From contig CAMQVH010000018.1 of NCBI GenBank assembly GCA_947038155.1, positions 1 through 54,298 of the forward strand: 54,298 bases of DNA, written 5' to 3'. The first letter of the stretch is position 1. The number at the start of each line of letters is the position of its first letter. The DNA is from an uncultured Bacteroides sp. Lineage in GTDB: Bacteria; Bacteroidota; Bacteroidia; Bacteroidales; Bacteroidaceae. Of this stretch, positions 16,531 through 24,566 are shown piece by piece. The notes under the pieces were generated by a model, which searched no databases, was not told where the DNA came from, and saw nothing but the letters and a program-made list of their open reading frames with translations. Made by a program: the position numbers and the translations under genes.

Positions 16531-19044
16531 TTACTGCAAATTGTTCAAACGCATTTCAAGGTCGTTATCATCTATACAAAGCACGTCACGCGCTTTACTT
16601 CCCTGCGTGGGTCCAACGATTCCCGCTTTTTCAAGTTGATCCATGATACGGCCGGCACGATTATAACCGATAGCAAATTTACGCTGAATCAACGAAGTCG
16701 AACCTTGCTGATGAATAACGACCAACCGGGCAGCATCTTCAAACAACGGATCGCGATGTCCCATATCAATATCCCCTACTTCACTATTACTATCTTCACT
16801 CACATATTCGGGCAAGAAGAACGGAGTAGGATAACTCTGCTGACGGGCAATAAACTTCGTAATCTCTTCCACTTCCGGTGTATCAATAAAGGCACATTGC
16901 ACACGCACCGGATCAGCTCCCTGCAAGAAGAGCATATCTCCCTTTCCAATCAAACGGTTTGCTCCCGGACGGTCAAGAATAGTACGGGAGTCCATCATAG
17001 CAGATACACGGAAAGCGATACGAGCCGGAAAGTTAGCCTTAATCGTACCTGTAATAATATTAGTAGTCGGACGCTGCGTAGCGATAATCATATGAATACC
17101 GACAGCACGCGCCAGTTGGGCGATACGGGCAATCGGGAGTTCCACTTCCTTACCAGCCGTCATAATCAAGTCACCAAACTCATCAATAACGACTACGATA
17201 TACGGCATAAATTTATGTCCCTTCTCCGGATTCAGGCGACGGTTGACAAACTTTTCATTATATTCTTTAACGTTACGCACATGCGCCATTTTCAACAAAT
17301 CATAGCGTGTATCCATTTCCACGCAAACAGAATTCAAGGTTTGCACAACCTTCGTTACGTCTGTAATAATCGGTTCACCACCATCGGGAAGCTTGGCAAG
17401 GAAATGATTTTCAATAACCGAATAGATACTGAATTCCACTTTTTTCGGATCGACCAAAACAAATTTCAGTTCGGCCGGATGTTTCTTATATAACAAGGAT
17501 GTAATAATCGCATTCAATCCGACAGACTTACCCTGCCCGGTTGCACCTGCCACCAACACGTGCGGCATCTTGCAAAGGTCGAACATAAAGACTTCATTCG
17601 TAATAGTCTTACCAAGCACAATAGGCAGGTCAAATTTGGACTCTTGGAATTTCTTGCTGCCAATAACGCTTTGCCCGGAAACAATCTTCGGATTCTTGTT
17701 CGGCACCTCAATACCAATAGTTCCTTTACCCGGTATCGGAGCGATAATACGGATACCGTCAGCAGAAAGACTCAACGCAATATCATCTTCCAATCCGCGA
17801 ATCTTGGAAATACGCACGCCTTGCTCAGGAGTGATTTCATAGAGAGTGACCGTAGGCCCTACCGTTGCCTTAATCGTACTAATCTCAATACCGAAACTGC
17901 GCAACGTATTGATGATACGGTCTTTATTCGCATTCTGCTCATCCATATCAATCGTCGGGTCGTCATTCTCGAAATGTTTCATCAAGTCGATAGTAGGAAA
18001 ACGGTAGTTCTCCAAATCCTTGGTCGGATTGTAAGGTTCCACTTCCGGGCCCTGATACTCTTCTTCCGAAACAGCAGATTCCACTTCAAATCCAGGTTCT
18101 TCATCCTCAGCAGGTTCCTTCGGGAGTGATACCTTCGGGAGTGATACAACAGAATTAGAAGCAGCCGGTTCAAACACCATAGTAACCCCTTCGCTTTCTT
18201 CAGATAAAGAGGAGGATTCTTCCGTTTCCTGCTGATTCACCGGAAAGTCTTCCTCTTCTTCATGCTCTTCAGATTGTATATCCATCACAGGCGCAGGCGG
18301 CGTCTGCTTATAAGTCCGTTTCAACTCAAATTCCACTTCTTGCGGCTGAGAGGTTGCAAATTCCGGTTCACCACCTACTGCCGGAGCCGCCTCCACTTCT
18401 TCTCTCTTCTTACGTTTCAAGAAACTCAATGCGAAAAGTTTACGCAACCAAACAACTGTACGCGCACTGATATATATAAAGAAACAGATAGCCGTTATCA
18501 ACAGAATCATCCATACTCCGGGCACACCCACTTGGGAAACCAACCAACGGCTGACATTATATCCGTGCATACCGCCTAAATAAATAAAAGAATCCTGATA
18601 ATGGTCCATAAAGGTAAATCCGAAGAATATGGAGAACCAGATCAACAGCAACGTACATCCGATAAACCATTTCCATAGCCGGACAATACGCACACGCATC
18701 AGTTTCAATCCCGCCACAGCCAAAAAGACAAGGATAAAGAAGGAAGAGATACCAAAACAGTCATTAATCAGATAACTCGCCAACTGTGCTCCGCGCGAAC
18801 CGGCATAGTTCTTCACATGATTGTCAACAACCGACAGGTCGGCCGGATTTCCACTGTCAAGAATACTCTGATCTGCTGCTCCCGTGAAAAAGAACGAGGA
18901 AAAAGCTAACAGCAAGTAAACGGAAAAGATGACCAACATCAATCCGATGACAAAATGGACAGTTTCATTCTTCAATATTGCAACGATTTTACTTGGGGAA
19001 GAGGGAGTACGATCCGTCTCCTTATCTAATTTCTTCTTTGCCAT
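16531..19044 (-). CDS. ftsK: DNA translocase FtsK
   Basis: This septum-located DNA pump moves chromosome ends to daughter cells and activates XerCD recombination at dif. Its 837 residues contain four to five N-terminal membrane segments (about 30-200) and an acidic, low-complexity linker (about 215-340). The FtsK motor follows, with Walker A VAGATGQGKSVGLN near 495-510 and Walker B VVVIDEFGDLI near 615. A C-terminal gamma winged helix (from about 755, DPLFEDAARLVVIHQQGS) recognises KOPS-like sites. It is first in a minus-strand run with the LolA-like gene and trxB. Confidence 0.96.
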   Translation of the reverse strand: MAKKKLDKETDRTPSSPSKIVAILKNETVHFVIGLMLVIFSVYLLLAFSSFFFTGAADQSILDSGNPADLSVVDNHVKNYAGSRGAQLASYLINDCFGISSFFILVFLAVAGLKLMRVRIVRLWKWFIGCTLLLIWFSIFFGFTFMDHYQDSFIYLGGMHGYNVSRWLVSQVGVPGVWMILLITAICFFIYISARTVVWLRKLFALSFLKRKKREEVEAAPAVGGEPEFATSQPQEVEFELKRTYKQTPPAPVMDIQSEEHEEEEDFPVNQQETEESSSLSEESEGVTMVFEPAASNSVVSLPKVSLPKEPAEDEEPGFEVESAVSEEEYQGPEVEPYNPTKDLENYRFPTIDLMKHFENDDPTIDMDEQNANKDRIINTLRSFGIEISTIKATVGPTVTLYEITPEQGVRISKIRGLEDDIALSLSADGIRIIAPIPGKGTIGIEVPNKNPKIVSGQSVIGSKKFQESKFDLPIVLGKTITNEVFMFDLCKMPHVLVAGATGQGKSVGLNAIITSLLYKKHPAELKFVLVDPKKVEFSIYSVIENHFLAKLPDGGEPIITDVTKVVQTLNSVCVEMDTRYDLLKMAHVRNVKEYNEKFVNRRLNPEKGHKFMPYIVVVIDEFGDLIMTAGKEVELPIARIAQLARAVGIHMIIATQRPTTNIITGTIKANFPARIAFRVSAMMDSRTILDRPGANRLIGKGDMLFLQGADPVRVQCAFIDTPEVEEITKFIARQQSYPTPFFLPEYVSEDSNSEVGDIDMGHRDPLFEDAARLVVIHQQGSTSLIQRKFAIGYNRAGRIMDQLEKAGIVGPTQGSKARDVLCIDDNDLEMRLNNLQ

Positions 19045-19088
19045 GACTTTTTATTCTTTTTATAAAATTGGAATCATATTCTAAGCCG

Positions 19089-19096
19089 CAAAAATA
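19089..19096 (-). promoter_or_regulatory. -7 box of the ftsK operon
   Basis: TATTTTTG on the minus strand is an exact TAnnTTTG match, 45 bases before the ftsK start. No well-spaced -33 box was seen. It lies back to back with the promoter of the DUF5063 gene. Confidence 0.45.
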
Positions 19097-19138
19097 ATAA
19101 AAAAATAACGAGCACTACGCTCATTCAATCCTTTTTCT

Positions 19139-19146
19139 TACCTTTG
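19139..19146 (+). promoter_or_regulatory. -7 box of the DUF5063 operon
   Basis: TACCTTTG is an exact TAnnTTTG match, 21 bases before the ATG at 19168. It covers the alternative upstream start at 19144, which therefore is unlikely. Confidence 0.6.
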
Positions 19147-19167
19147 CGTTTCAAATCAATACTGATC

Positions 19168-19761
19168 ATGGAAAAAGAAAGTCAAACGATATTTGATAAG
19201 AATGTAATTGAGTTCGTAACGGTAGCCGCTGAATTTTGCGCATTTCTCGAACGTGCCGAACGCATGAAGCGTAGCGACTTCGTTGATACATCCCTGAAAA
19301 TACTTCCCCTGCTCTATCTCAAAGCATCTATGCTCCCGGAGTGCGAGACTATCGGGGATGAGGTACTCGAAACGTATGTGACAGAGGAAATCTACGAAAT
19401 CCTGCGTATCAATCTTGCAGAATTGATGGGCGACAAGGATGATTATCTAGACGTATTCGTACAGGATATGGTTTATAGCGACCAACCCATCAAAAAATCC
19501 ATCTCGGAAGATTTGACAGATATCTATCAGGATATCAGAGATTTTATCTTCGTTTTCCAACTGGGACTGAATGAAACGATGAACGACTCATTGGCACTCT
19601 GCCAGGAGAATTTCGGAATGTTGTGGGGACAGAAGCTGGTAAACACGCTGCGTGCACTCCACGACGTGAAATACAACCAACAAGAAGAGGACGGTTGCCA
19701 TTGCCACGATGACGATTACCATTATCACGAAGACGGCTGCCATTGCCACCACGATGAATAA
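19168..19761 (+). CDS. DUF5063 family protein with His/Cys-rich tail
   Basis: This 197-residue mostly helical protein belongs to the Bacteroidetes DUF5063 family, of unknown function. The ATG at 19168 follows the -7 box closely. The last 25 or so residues are striking: DGCHCHDDDYHYHEDGCHCH, a near-duplicated run of His, Cys and Asp that could bind divalent metal. The gene end overlaps the start of the next gene by 8 bases (ATGAATAA), pointing to translational coupling with a 3'-5' exonuclease and then an rRNA methyltransferase. A metal-storage or metal-delivery role for the tail is only a guess. Confidence 0.85.
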   Translation: MEKESQTIFDKNVIEFVTVAAEFCAFLERAERMKRSDFVDTSLKILPLLYLKASMLPECETIGDEVLETYVTEEIYEILRINLAELMGDKDDYLDVFVQDMVYSDQPIKKSISEDLTDIYQDIRDFIFVFQLGLNETMNDSLALCQENFGMLWGQKLVNTLRALHDVKYNQQEEDGCHCHDDDYHYHEDGCHCHHDE

Positions 19762-20413
19762 ATTAGAAATGATTGTAAGAAGAACCATAGATAAAGATGA
19801 ATTAAAGGAGCTCCCGAAAACTATTTTTCCGGGACGAATCCATGTTATCCAATCGGAAGCGGAAACGAAAAAGGCGGTAGCCTACCTGCAATCCAGAACT
19901 GTGATAGGTATCGATAGCGAAACGCGCCCTTCCTTCACGAAAGGACAGTCGCACAAAGTAGCACTCCTTCAGGTTTCTTCCGAAGAATGTTGTTTTTTGT
20001 TTCGTCTTAATATGACAGGATTAACCCAACCATTAGTTGACTTGTTGGAAAATCCAGGCGTGATTAAAGTCGGCCTTTCACTAAAAGATGATTTTATGAT
20101 GCTGCATAAACGTGCACCTTTCACCCAGCAGAGTTGCATCGAACTGCAAGATTATGTACGCCAGTTCGGCATCCAAGACAAAAGCCTGCAAAAGATTTAC
20201 GCAATCCTGTTTAAAGAAAAGATTTCCAAATCACAACGCCTGTCCAACTGGGAGGCCGATGTACTGAGTGACGGACAAAAGCAATATGCCGCCACCGATG
20301 CCTGGGCTTGTCTCAACATCTATAACCTGCTACAAGAACTGAAGCAAACGGGCAATTATGAAATAGCCCCCGAAGAAAAGAAAGAAGAACATTTAATCGA
20401 ATCAGATAAATAG
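19754..20413 (+). CDS. DEDD-family 3'-5' exonuclease
   Basis: This 219-residue protein carries the RNase D / WRN-type 3'-5' exonuclease fold. It has GIDSETRPSF (Asp and Glu of motif I), VGLSLKDDFMML (Asp of motif II) and the closing YAATDAWACLNIY, a YxxxD form that places it in the DEDDy subgroup. Substrate (RNA or DNA) cannot be told. The ATG at 19754 is chosen because it overlaps the DUF5063 stop (ATGAATAA). The longer open frame from 19709 reads through the His/Cys coding tail of that gene and is a shadow. It is followed 6 bases later by rlmI. Confidence 0.9.
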   Translation: MNKLEMIVRRTIDKDELKELPKTIFPGRIHVIQSEAETKKAVAYLQSRTVIGIDSETRPSFTKGQSHKVALLQVSSEECCFLFRLNMTGLTQPLVDLLENPGVIKVGLSLKDDFMMLHKRAPFTQQSCIELQDYVRQFGIQDKSLQKIYAILFKEKISKSQRLSNWEADVLSDGQKQYAATDAWACLNIYNLLQELKQTGNYEIAPEEKKEEHLIESDK

Positions 20414-20419
20414 AACATC

Positions 20420-21598
20420 ATGCATAAAGTCTACCTCAAACCCGGCAAAGAAGAGTCTCTCAAAAGATTTCACCCCTGGATTTTCTCCGGTGCAATCTCC
20501 CGTTTCGACGGAGAACCCGAAGAAGGTGAAGTTGTGGAAGTATATACCTCAAAAAAAGAATTTATCGCTGAAGGACATTTCCAAATCGGAAGTATCACCG
20601 TACGCGTACTTTCTTTCCGCCAGGAACCTATCGACCACGAGTTCTGGAAACGTAAGTTGGAAATTGCATACGACATGCGTCGCAGCATCGGTATCGCCAC
20701 GAATCCAACAAACAATACCTATCGTCTCGTACACGGTGAAGGCGACAACCTTCCCGGGTTGGTTATCGACGTTTACGCCAAGACCGCTGTCATGCAGGCA
20801 CATTCGGCAGGAATGCATGTAGACCGCATAGCAATCGCTGAAGCTTTATCAGAAGTAATGGGAGATAAAATAGAGAACATTTATTATAAATCAGAGACAA
20901 CACTCCCTTTTAAAGCCGACCTTTTCCCTGAAAACGGTTTCCTAAAAGGCGGAAGCAGTGATAATATCGCGCAAGAATACGGATTGAAGTTCCATGTGGA
21001 CTGGTTGAAAGGCCAGAAAACAGGATTCTTCGTAGACCAGCGTGAAAACCGTTCTTTACTGGAACGTTATGCCAAAGACCGTTCGGTACTGAATATGTTC
21101 TGCTATACCGGCGGATTCTCATTCTATGCCATGCGCGGAGGTGCAAAACTCGTCCATTCTGTCGACAGCTCTGCCAAAGCCATCGATTTAACAAATAAGA
21201 ATGTAGAGTTGAACTTCCCCGGTGATCCTCGCCACGAGGCTTTTGCCGAGGACGCATTCAAATATCTCGACCGCATGGGCGACCAGTATGACTTAATTAT
21301 TCTTGACCCACCAGCCTTTGCAAAACATAAAGATGCTTTACGTAATGCTCTGCAAGGTTACCGGAAACTAAACGCCAAAGCATTCGAGAAAATCAAGCCG
21401 GGCGGCATCCTGTTCACTTTCTCCTGTTCACAGGTAGTGACCAAGGATAATTTCCGCACTGCCGTGTTTACCGCAGCCGCCATGTCAGGACGTAGTGTAC
21501 GCATCCTGCATCAACTGACTCAACCTGCCGACCATCCGGTAAATATCTACCATCCTGAAGGAGAATACCTGAAAGGTCTGGTACTCTATGTAGAGTAA
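20420..21598 (+). CDS. rlmI: 23S rRNA m5C methyltransferase, RlmI family
   Basis: This SAM-dependent class I methyltransferase is 392 residues long, typical of RlmI (m5C1962 of 23S rRNA). An N-terminal PUA domain (about 1-75, LKPGKEESLKRFHPWIFSGA) precedes the Rossmann core, with FCYTGGFSFYAMRGGA as motif I, ILDPPAF as motif IV and FSCSQ, whose Cys is the family's catalytic residue. It ends the DUF5063-exonuclease-rlmI operon with a 6-base gap before it. Confidence 0.92.
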   Translation: MHKVYLKPGKEESLKRFHPWIFSGAISRFDGEPEEGEVVEVYTSKKEFIAEGHFQIGSITVRVLSFRQEPIDHEFWKRKLEIAYDMRRSIGIATNPTNNTYRLVHGEGDNLPGLVIDVYAKTAVMQAHSAGMHVDRIAIAEALSEVMGDKIENIYYKSETTLPFKADLFPENGFLKGGSSDNIAQEYGLKFHVDWLKGQKTGFFVDQRENRSLLERYAKDRSVLNMFCYTGGFSFYAMRGGAKLVHSVDSSAKAIDLTNKNVELNFPGDPRHEAFAEDAFKYLDRMGDQYDLIILDPPAFAKHKDALRNALQGYRKLNAKAFEKIKPGGILFTFSCSQVVTKDNFRTAVFTAAAMSGRSVRILHQLTQPADHPVNIYHPEGEYLKGLVLYVE

Positions 21599-21674
21599 AA
21601 AAGAGGACAGTAACAGAAAAAAGGAAGCTTCAAAGTTAATTAGAGTTAACAAACAGAAGATTTATAGCAAAACA

Positions 21675-21707
21675 TTATGTTGTATAACATAAAACCCCTT
21701 ATCTTTG
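21675..21707 (+). promoter_or_regulatory. Palindromic operator and promoter of a short transcript
   Basis: TTATGTT-GTAT-AACATAA (21675-21692) is a perfect 7-4-7 palindrome in the -33 region. Eight bases on is TATCTTTG (21700-21707), an exact -7 box. The palindrome shares TGTATAACA with the site before the Crp/Fnr gene at 13882-13895, so it may be a target of that regulator or a relative. Confidence 0.55.
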
Positions 21708-21713
21708 CACTGT

Positions 21714-21782
21714 GTTTTTCATGGTATTAGATTTAAGGTTAACAAAGATTGGCTGTCTGGGATAGATAGCCTTCTTTTTTTT
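21714..21782 (+). ncRNA. Candidate small RNA or attenuated leader
   Basis: A transcript from the promoter at 21700-21707 would be about 70 nt. It would end at a strong terminator: GGCTGTCT/AGATAGCC (21751-21771, one G-T pair) followed by TTCTTTTTTTT. The downstream permease has its own -7 box at 21894, so this may be a free-standing small RNA. A 14-codon frame, ATG at 21721 to TAG at 21763, overlaps the hairpin, so a leader-peptide attenuator is the alternative. Confidence 0.5.
21751..21782 (+). terminator. Rho-independent terminator of the short transcript
   Basis: An 8-bp stem with a 5-base loop (21751-21771) is followed by a T-rich run to 21782. It lies about 150 bases after rlmI and 160 bases before the permease, inside the 344-base gap between them. 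Confidence 0.7.
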
Positions 21783-21893
21783 ATACCCCCTCCATTTACT
21801 TTTTCGAAAGCAAATCTCCCCCTTTTTTCCACATTTATGCCTTTTTTATCGCCTTTTTATCCAATATCTAGTCTACCTATTCAATGAAAATAT

Positions 21894-21901
21894 TATATTT
21901 G
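21894..21901 (+). promoter_or_regulatory. -7 box of the nucleoside permease gene
   Basis: TATATTTG is an exact TAnnTTTG match, 41 bases before the permease ATG. No -33 match was seen. Confidence 0.5.
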
Positions 21902-21942
21902 CATCTATTATCAACAAAAGAGAAACACAAATTAAAAAAGTC

Positions 21943-23193
21943 ATGAGTATAAAAGTTCGTTTGATTATTATGAACTTCCTGCAATTCTTTGTCTGGGGGT
22001 CATGGTTAATATCACTAGGTGGTTACATGGGTAGAGAACTCCACTTCGAAGGTGGACAGATCGGAGCTATTTTCGCCACTATGGGTATCGCTTCTTTAGT
22101 AATGCCTGGTATTATCGGTATTATTGCCGATAAATGGTTTAATGCGGAACGTTTATACGGACTTTGCCATATTGCAGGAGCAGCCTGCCTCTTCTATGCC
22201 TCTACAGCAACGAGTTATGACCAGATGTATTGGGCAATGTTACTTAACCTCTTAGTATATATGCCGACTTTATCATTGGCCAATACTGTATCATACAATT
22301 CTCTGGAACAATATAAGTGCGACCTCATTAAAGACTTCCCCCCTATTCGTGTATGGGGAACAATCGGCTTTATCTGTGCCATGTGGGCGGTAGACCTTAC
22401 CGGATTCAAAAATTCGAGTGCACAGCTTTATGTAGGTGCCGCATCTGCATTGTTGCTCGGACTCTATTCTTTCACTTTGCCAGCTTGCCGCCCCACTAAG
22501 TCGGAAAACAAATCTTTGCTTTCCGCTTTCGGACTGGATGCACTGGTATTATTCAAAAAAAAGAAAATGGCAATTTTCTTCCTTTTCTCTATGCTTTTGG
22601 GAGCAGCCTTACAGATTACCAACACATACGGCGACCTGTTTTTGGGTAGTTTTGCCAGCATTCCCGAATTTGCAGAATCCTTTGGAGTGAAACATTCGGT
22701 TATTCTGTTATCCATATCCCAAATGTCCGAGACACTGTTCATTCTCGCCATACCTTTCTTCCTGAGACATTTCGGCATCAAGCAAGTAATGCTTATCAGT
22801 ATGTTTGCATGGGTATTCCGTTTTGGTTTGTTCGGCTTCGGAGATCCGGGCAACGGGCTGTGGATGCTTATCCTTTCCATGATCGTTTACGGAATGGCTT
22901 TTGATTTCTTCAACATTTCCGGTTCGTTGTTTGTTGAACAGGAAACCAGTTCTTCCATCCGTGCCAGTGCACAGGGATTATTTTTTATGATGACCAACGG
23001 ACTGGGAGCAATCATCGGCGGATATGCCAGCGGTGCCGTAGTGGATGCATTCTCTGTATATACCGACGGTAAACTGGTAAGTCGCGAATGGACAGACATT
23101 TGGCTGATATTTGCAGCTTATGCACTCGTCATCGGTATTTTGTTTGCCTTAGTATTCAAGTACAAGCACCAGCGAGAGAGTCAAACAAATTAA
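21943..23193 (+). CDS. nupG: MFS nucleoside permease (NupG family)
   Basis: This 416-residue inner-membrane transporter has about twelve hydrophobic segments. The N-terminal phrase MNFLQFFVWGSWLISLGGYM and the later NTVSYNSL and FPPIRVWGTIGFI are characteristic of the NupG-type nucleoside:H+ symporter family within the major facilitator superfamily. It would import nucleosides. It starts the run permease - DUF151 nuclease - rsmE, with 12- and 8-base gaps, so these are probably one transcript. Confidence 0.88.
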   Translation: MSIKVRLIIMNFLQFFVWGSWLISLGGYMGRELHFEGGQIGAIFATMGIASLVMPGIIGIIADKWFNAERLYGLCHIAGAACLFYASTATSYDQMYWAMLLNLLVYMPTLSLANTVSYNSLEQYKCDLIKDFPPIRVWGTIGFICAMWAVDLTGFKNSSAQLYVGAASALLLGLYSFTLPACRPTKSENKSLLSAFGLDALVLFKKKKMAIFFLFSMLLGAALQITNTYGDLFLGSFASIPEFAESFGVKHSVILLSISQMSETLFILAIPFFLRHFGIKQVMLISMFAWVFRFGLFGFGDPGNGLWMLILSMIVYGMAFDFFNISGSLFVEQETSSSIRASAQGLFFMMTNGLGAIIGGYASGAVVDAFSVYTDGKLVSREWTDIWLIFAAYALVIGILFALVFKYKHQRESQTN

Positions 23194-23205
23194 GCAAGAA
23201 AAACA

Positions 23206-23805
23206 ATGGACAAAAAGATAGAATTACAAGTTATAAATATCACAAACAGCCAGGCGCAGGTAGGTGCATTCGCTATGCTACTAGGCGAGGTAGACGGTGA
23301 ACGGCAACTACCAATCATCATCGGTCCGGCAGAAGCCCAGGCTACAGCTTTGTATCTGAAAGGAATCAAGATGCCCCGTCCGTTAACACATGATTTATTC
23401 ATTACCGCTCTCACAGTGTTGGGTGCCAGTCTGATACGTGTATTAATCTACAAAGCTAAAGATGGTATTTTCTACTCCTATGTTTATCTTAAAAGAGACG
23501 AGGAAATAATACGTATCGACGCACGCACTTCGGATGCAATAGCCTTGGCAGTGCGTGCCGACTATCACTGTCCGATTCTGATTTATGAATCCATCCTTGA
23601 ACAGGAATGTCTGCATATATCCGAAGAAAAAAGAGTTGGTTCCGAAGAATCGGATACAGACGAAGGCTCCGAAGAAGAACATCGGTCATCTGCTCCTACG
23701 CCTTTCTCTCTCGAAGAGACATTACAACAGGCTATCAAAGATGAGAATTACGAACTGGCGGCACAGATACGGGACCAAATCAATTCAAGAAATAAAAATC
23801 AGTAA
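23206..23805 (+). CDS. Bifunctional nuclease family (DUF151) protein with UVR motif
   Basis: This 199-residue protein carries a DUF151 / bifunctional nuclease domain (about 1-135, with LPIIIGPAEAQATALYLKGI and RPLTHDLF) and an acidic linker. A C-terminal UVR motif follows (about 170-196, LEETLQQAIKDENYELAAQI), as found in UvrB/UvrC. Family members have been reported to cleave DNA and RNA; the physiological role in Bacteroidetes is unknown. It sits between the permease and rsmE with short gaps. Confidence 0.9.
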   Translation: MDKKIELQVINITNSQAQVGAFAMLLGEVDGERQLPIIIGPAEAQATALYLKGIKMPRPLTHDLFITALTVLGASLIRVLIYKAKDGIFYSYVYLKRDEEIIRIDARTSDAIALAVRADYHCPILIYESILEQECLHISEEKRVGSEESDTDEGSEEEHRSSAPTPFSLEETLQQAIKDENYELAAQIRDQINSRNKNQ

Positions 23806-23813
23806 CTACTATT

Positions 23814-24512
23814 ATGCACGTATTTTATACTCCTGATATACAAAAAAGTAATGAGCTTCCAGAAGAGGAAGCACAGCATTGCACCCGTGTTCTGCGGTTA
23901 AGTATCGGAGATGAGATCACCCTTACCGATGGCAAGGGTCACTTCTACAAAGCGGAAATCACGGCTGCGACCAACAAACGTTGCCAGGTAGCCGTTAAAG
24001 AGACAGTCTTTCAGGAGCCGCTATGGCCTTGCCATTTACACATTGCCATGGCACCGACCAAGAACATGGACCGCAACGAATGGTTTGCAGAGAAAGCTAC
24101 TGAAATAGGTTTTGATGAGTTGACTTTTCTCAACTGCCGTTTCTCTGAACGTAAAGTCATCAAGACCGAACGAATCGAAAAAATCCTCGTTTCAGCAATC
24201 AAGCAGTCACTCAAAGCCCGTCTGCCCAAACTGAATGAAATGACAGATTTCAATAAGTTCATTGTCCAGGAATTCAAAGGACAAAAATTTATTGCCCATT
24301 GTTACGAAGGTGAAAAACCGATGCTGAAGAATATCCTGAAACCTGGAGAAGACGCACTTGTACTGATAGGGCCCGAAGGAGATTTCAGTGAAGAAGAAGT
24401 GAAAAAAGCCATTGAGCAGGGATTTGTCCCCATCAGTCTCGGCAAATCACGGCTTCGTACAGAAACAGCGGCACTGGTAGCTTGCCACACGCTAAACCTG
24501 CTAAATCAATAA
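23814..24512 (+). CDS. rsmE: 16S rRNA m3U1498 methyltransferase
   Basis: This SPOUT-class methyltransferase modifies U1498 in the decoding region of 16S rRNA. At 232 residues it is family length. It has an N-terminal PUA-like domain (about 1-70, EEAQHCTRVLRLSIGDEITL), the NEWFAEKATEIGF segment and the C-terminal knot with LIGPEGDFSEEE and SLGKSRLRTETAA, which bind SAM. It lies 8 bases after the DUF151 gene. The identification is secure. Confidence 0.95.
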   Translation: MHVFYTPDIQKSNELPEEEAQHCTRVLRLSIGDEITLTDGKGHFYKAEITAATNKRCQVAVKETVFQEPLWPCHLHIAMAPTKNMDRNEWFAEKATEIGFDELTFLNCRFSERKVIKTERIEKILVSAIKQSLKARLPKLNEMTDFNKFIVQEFKGQKFIAHCYEGEKPMLKNILKPGEDALVLIGPEGDFSEEEVKKAIEQGFVPISLGKSRLRTETAALVACHTLNLLNQ

Positions 24513-24566
24513 CCATAGCAACCGTCCGAACCATGATTATACAACTTTTTTTTAAATAACATAAGT

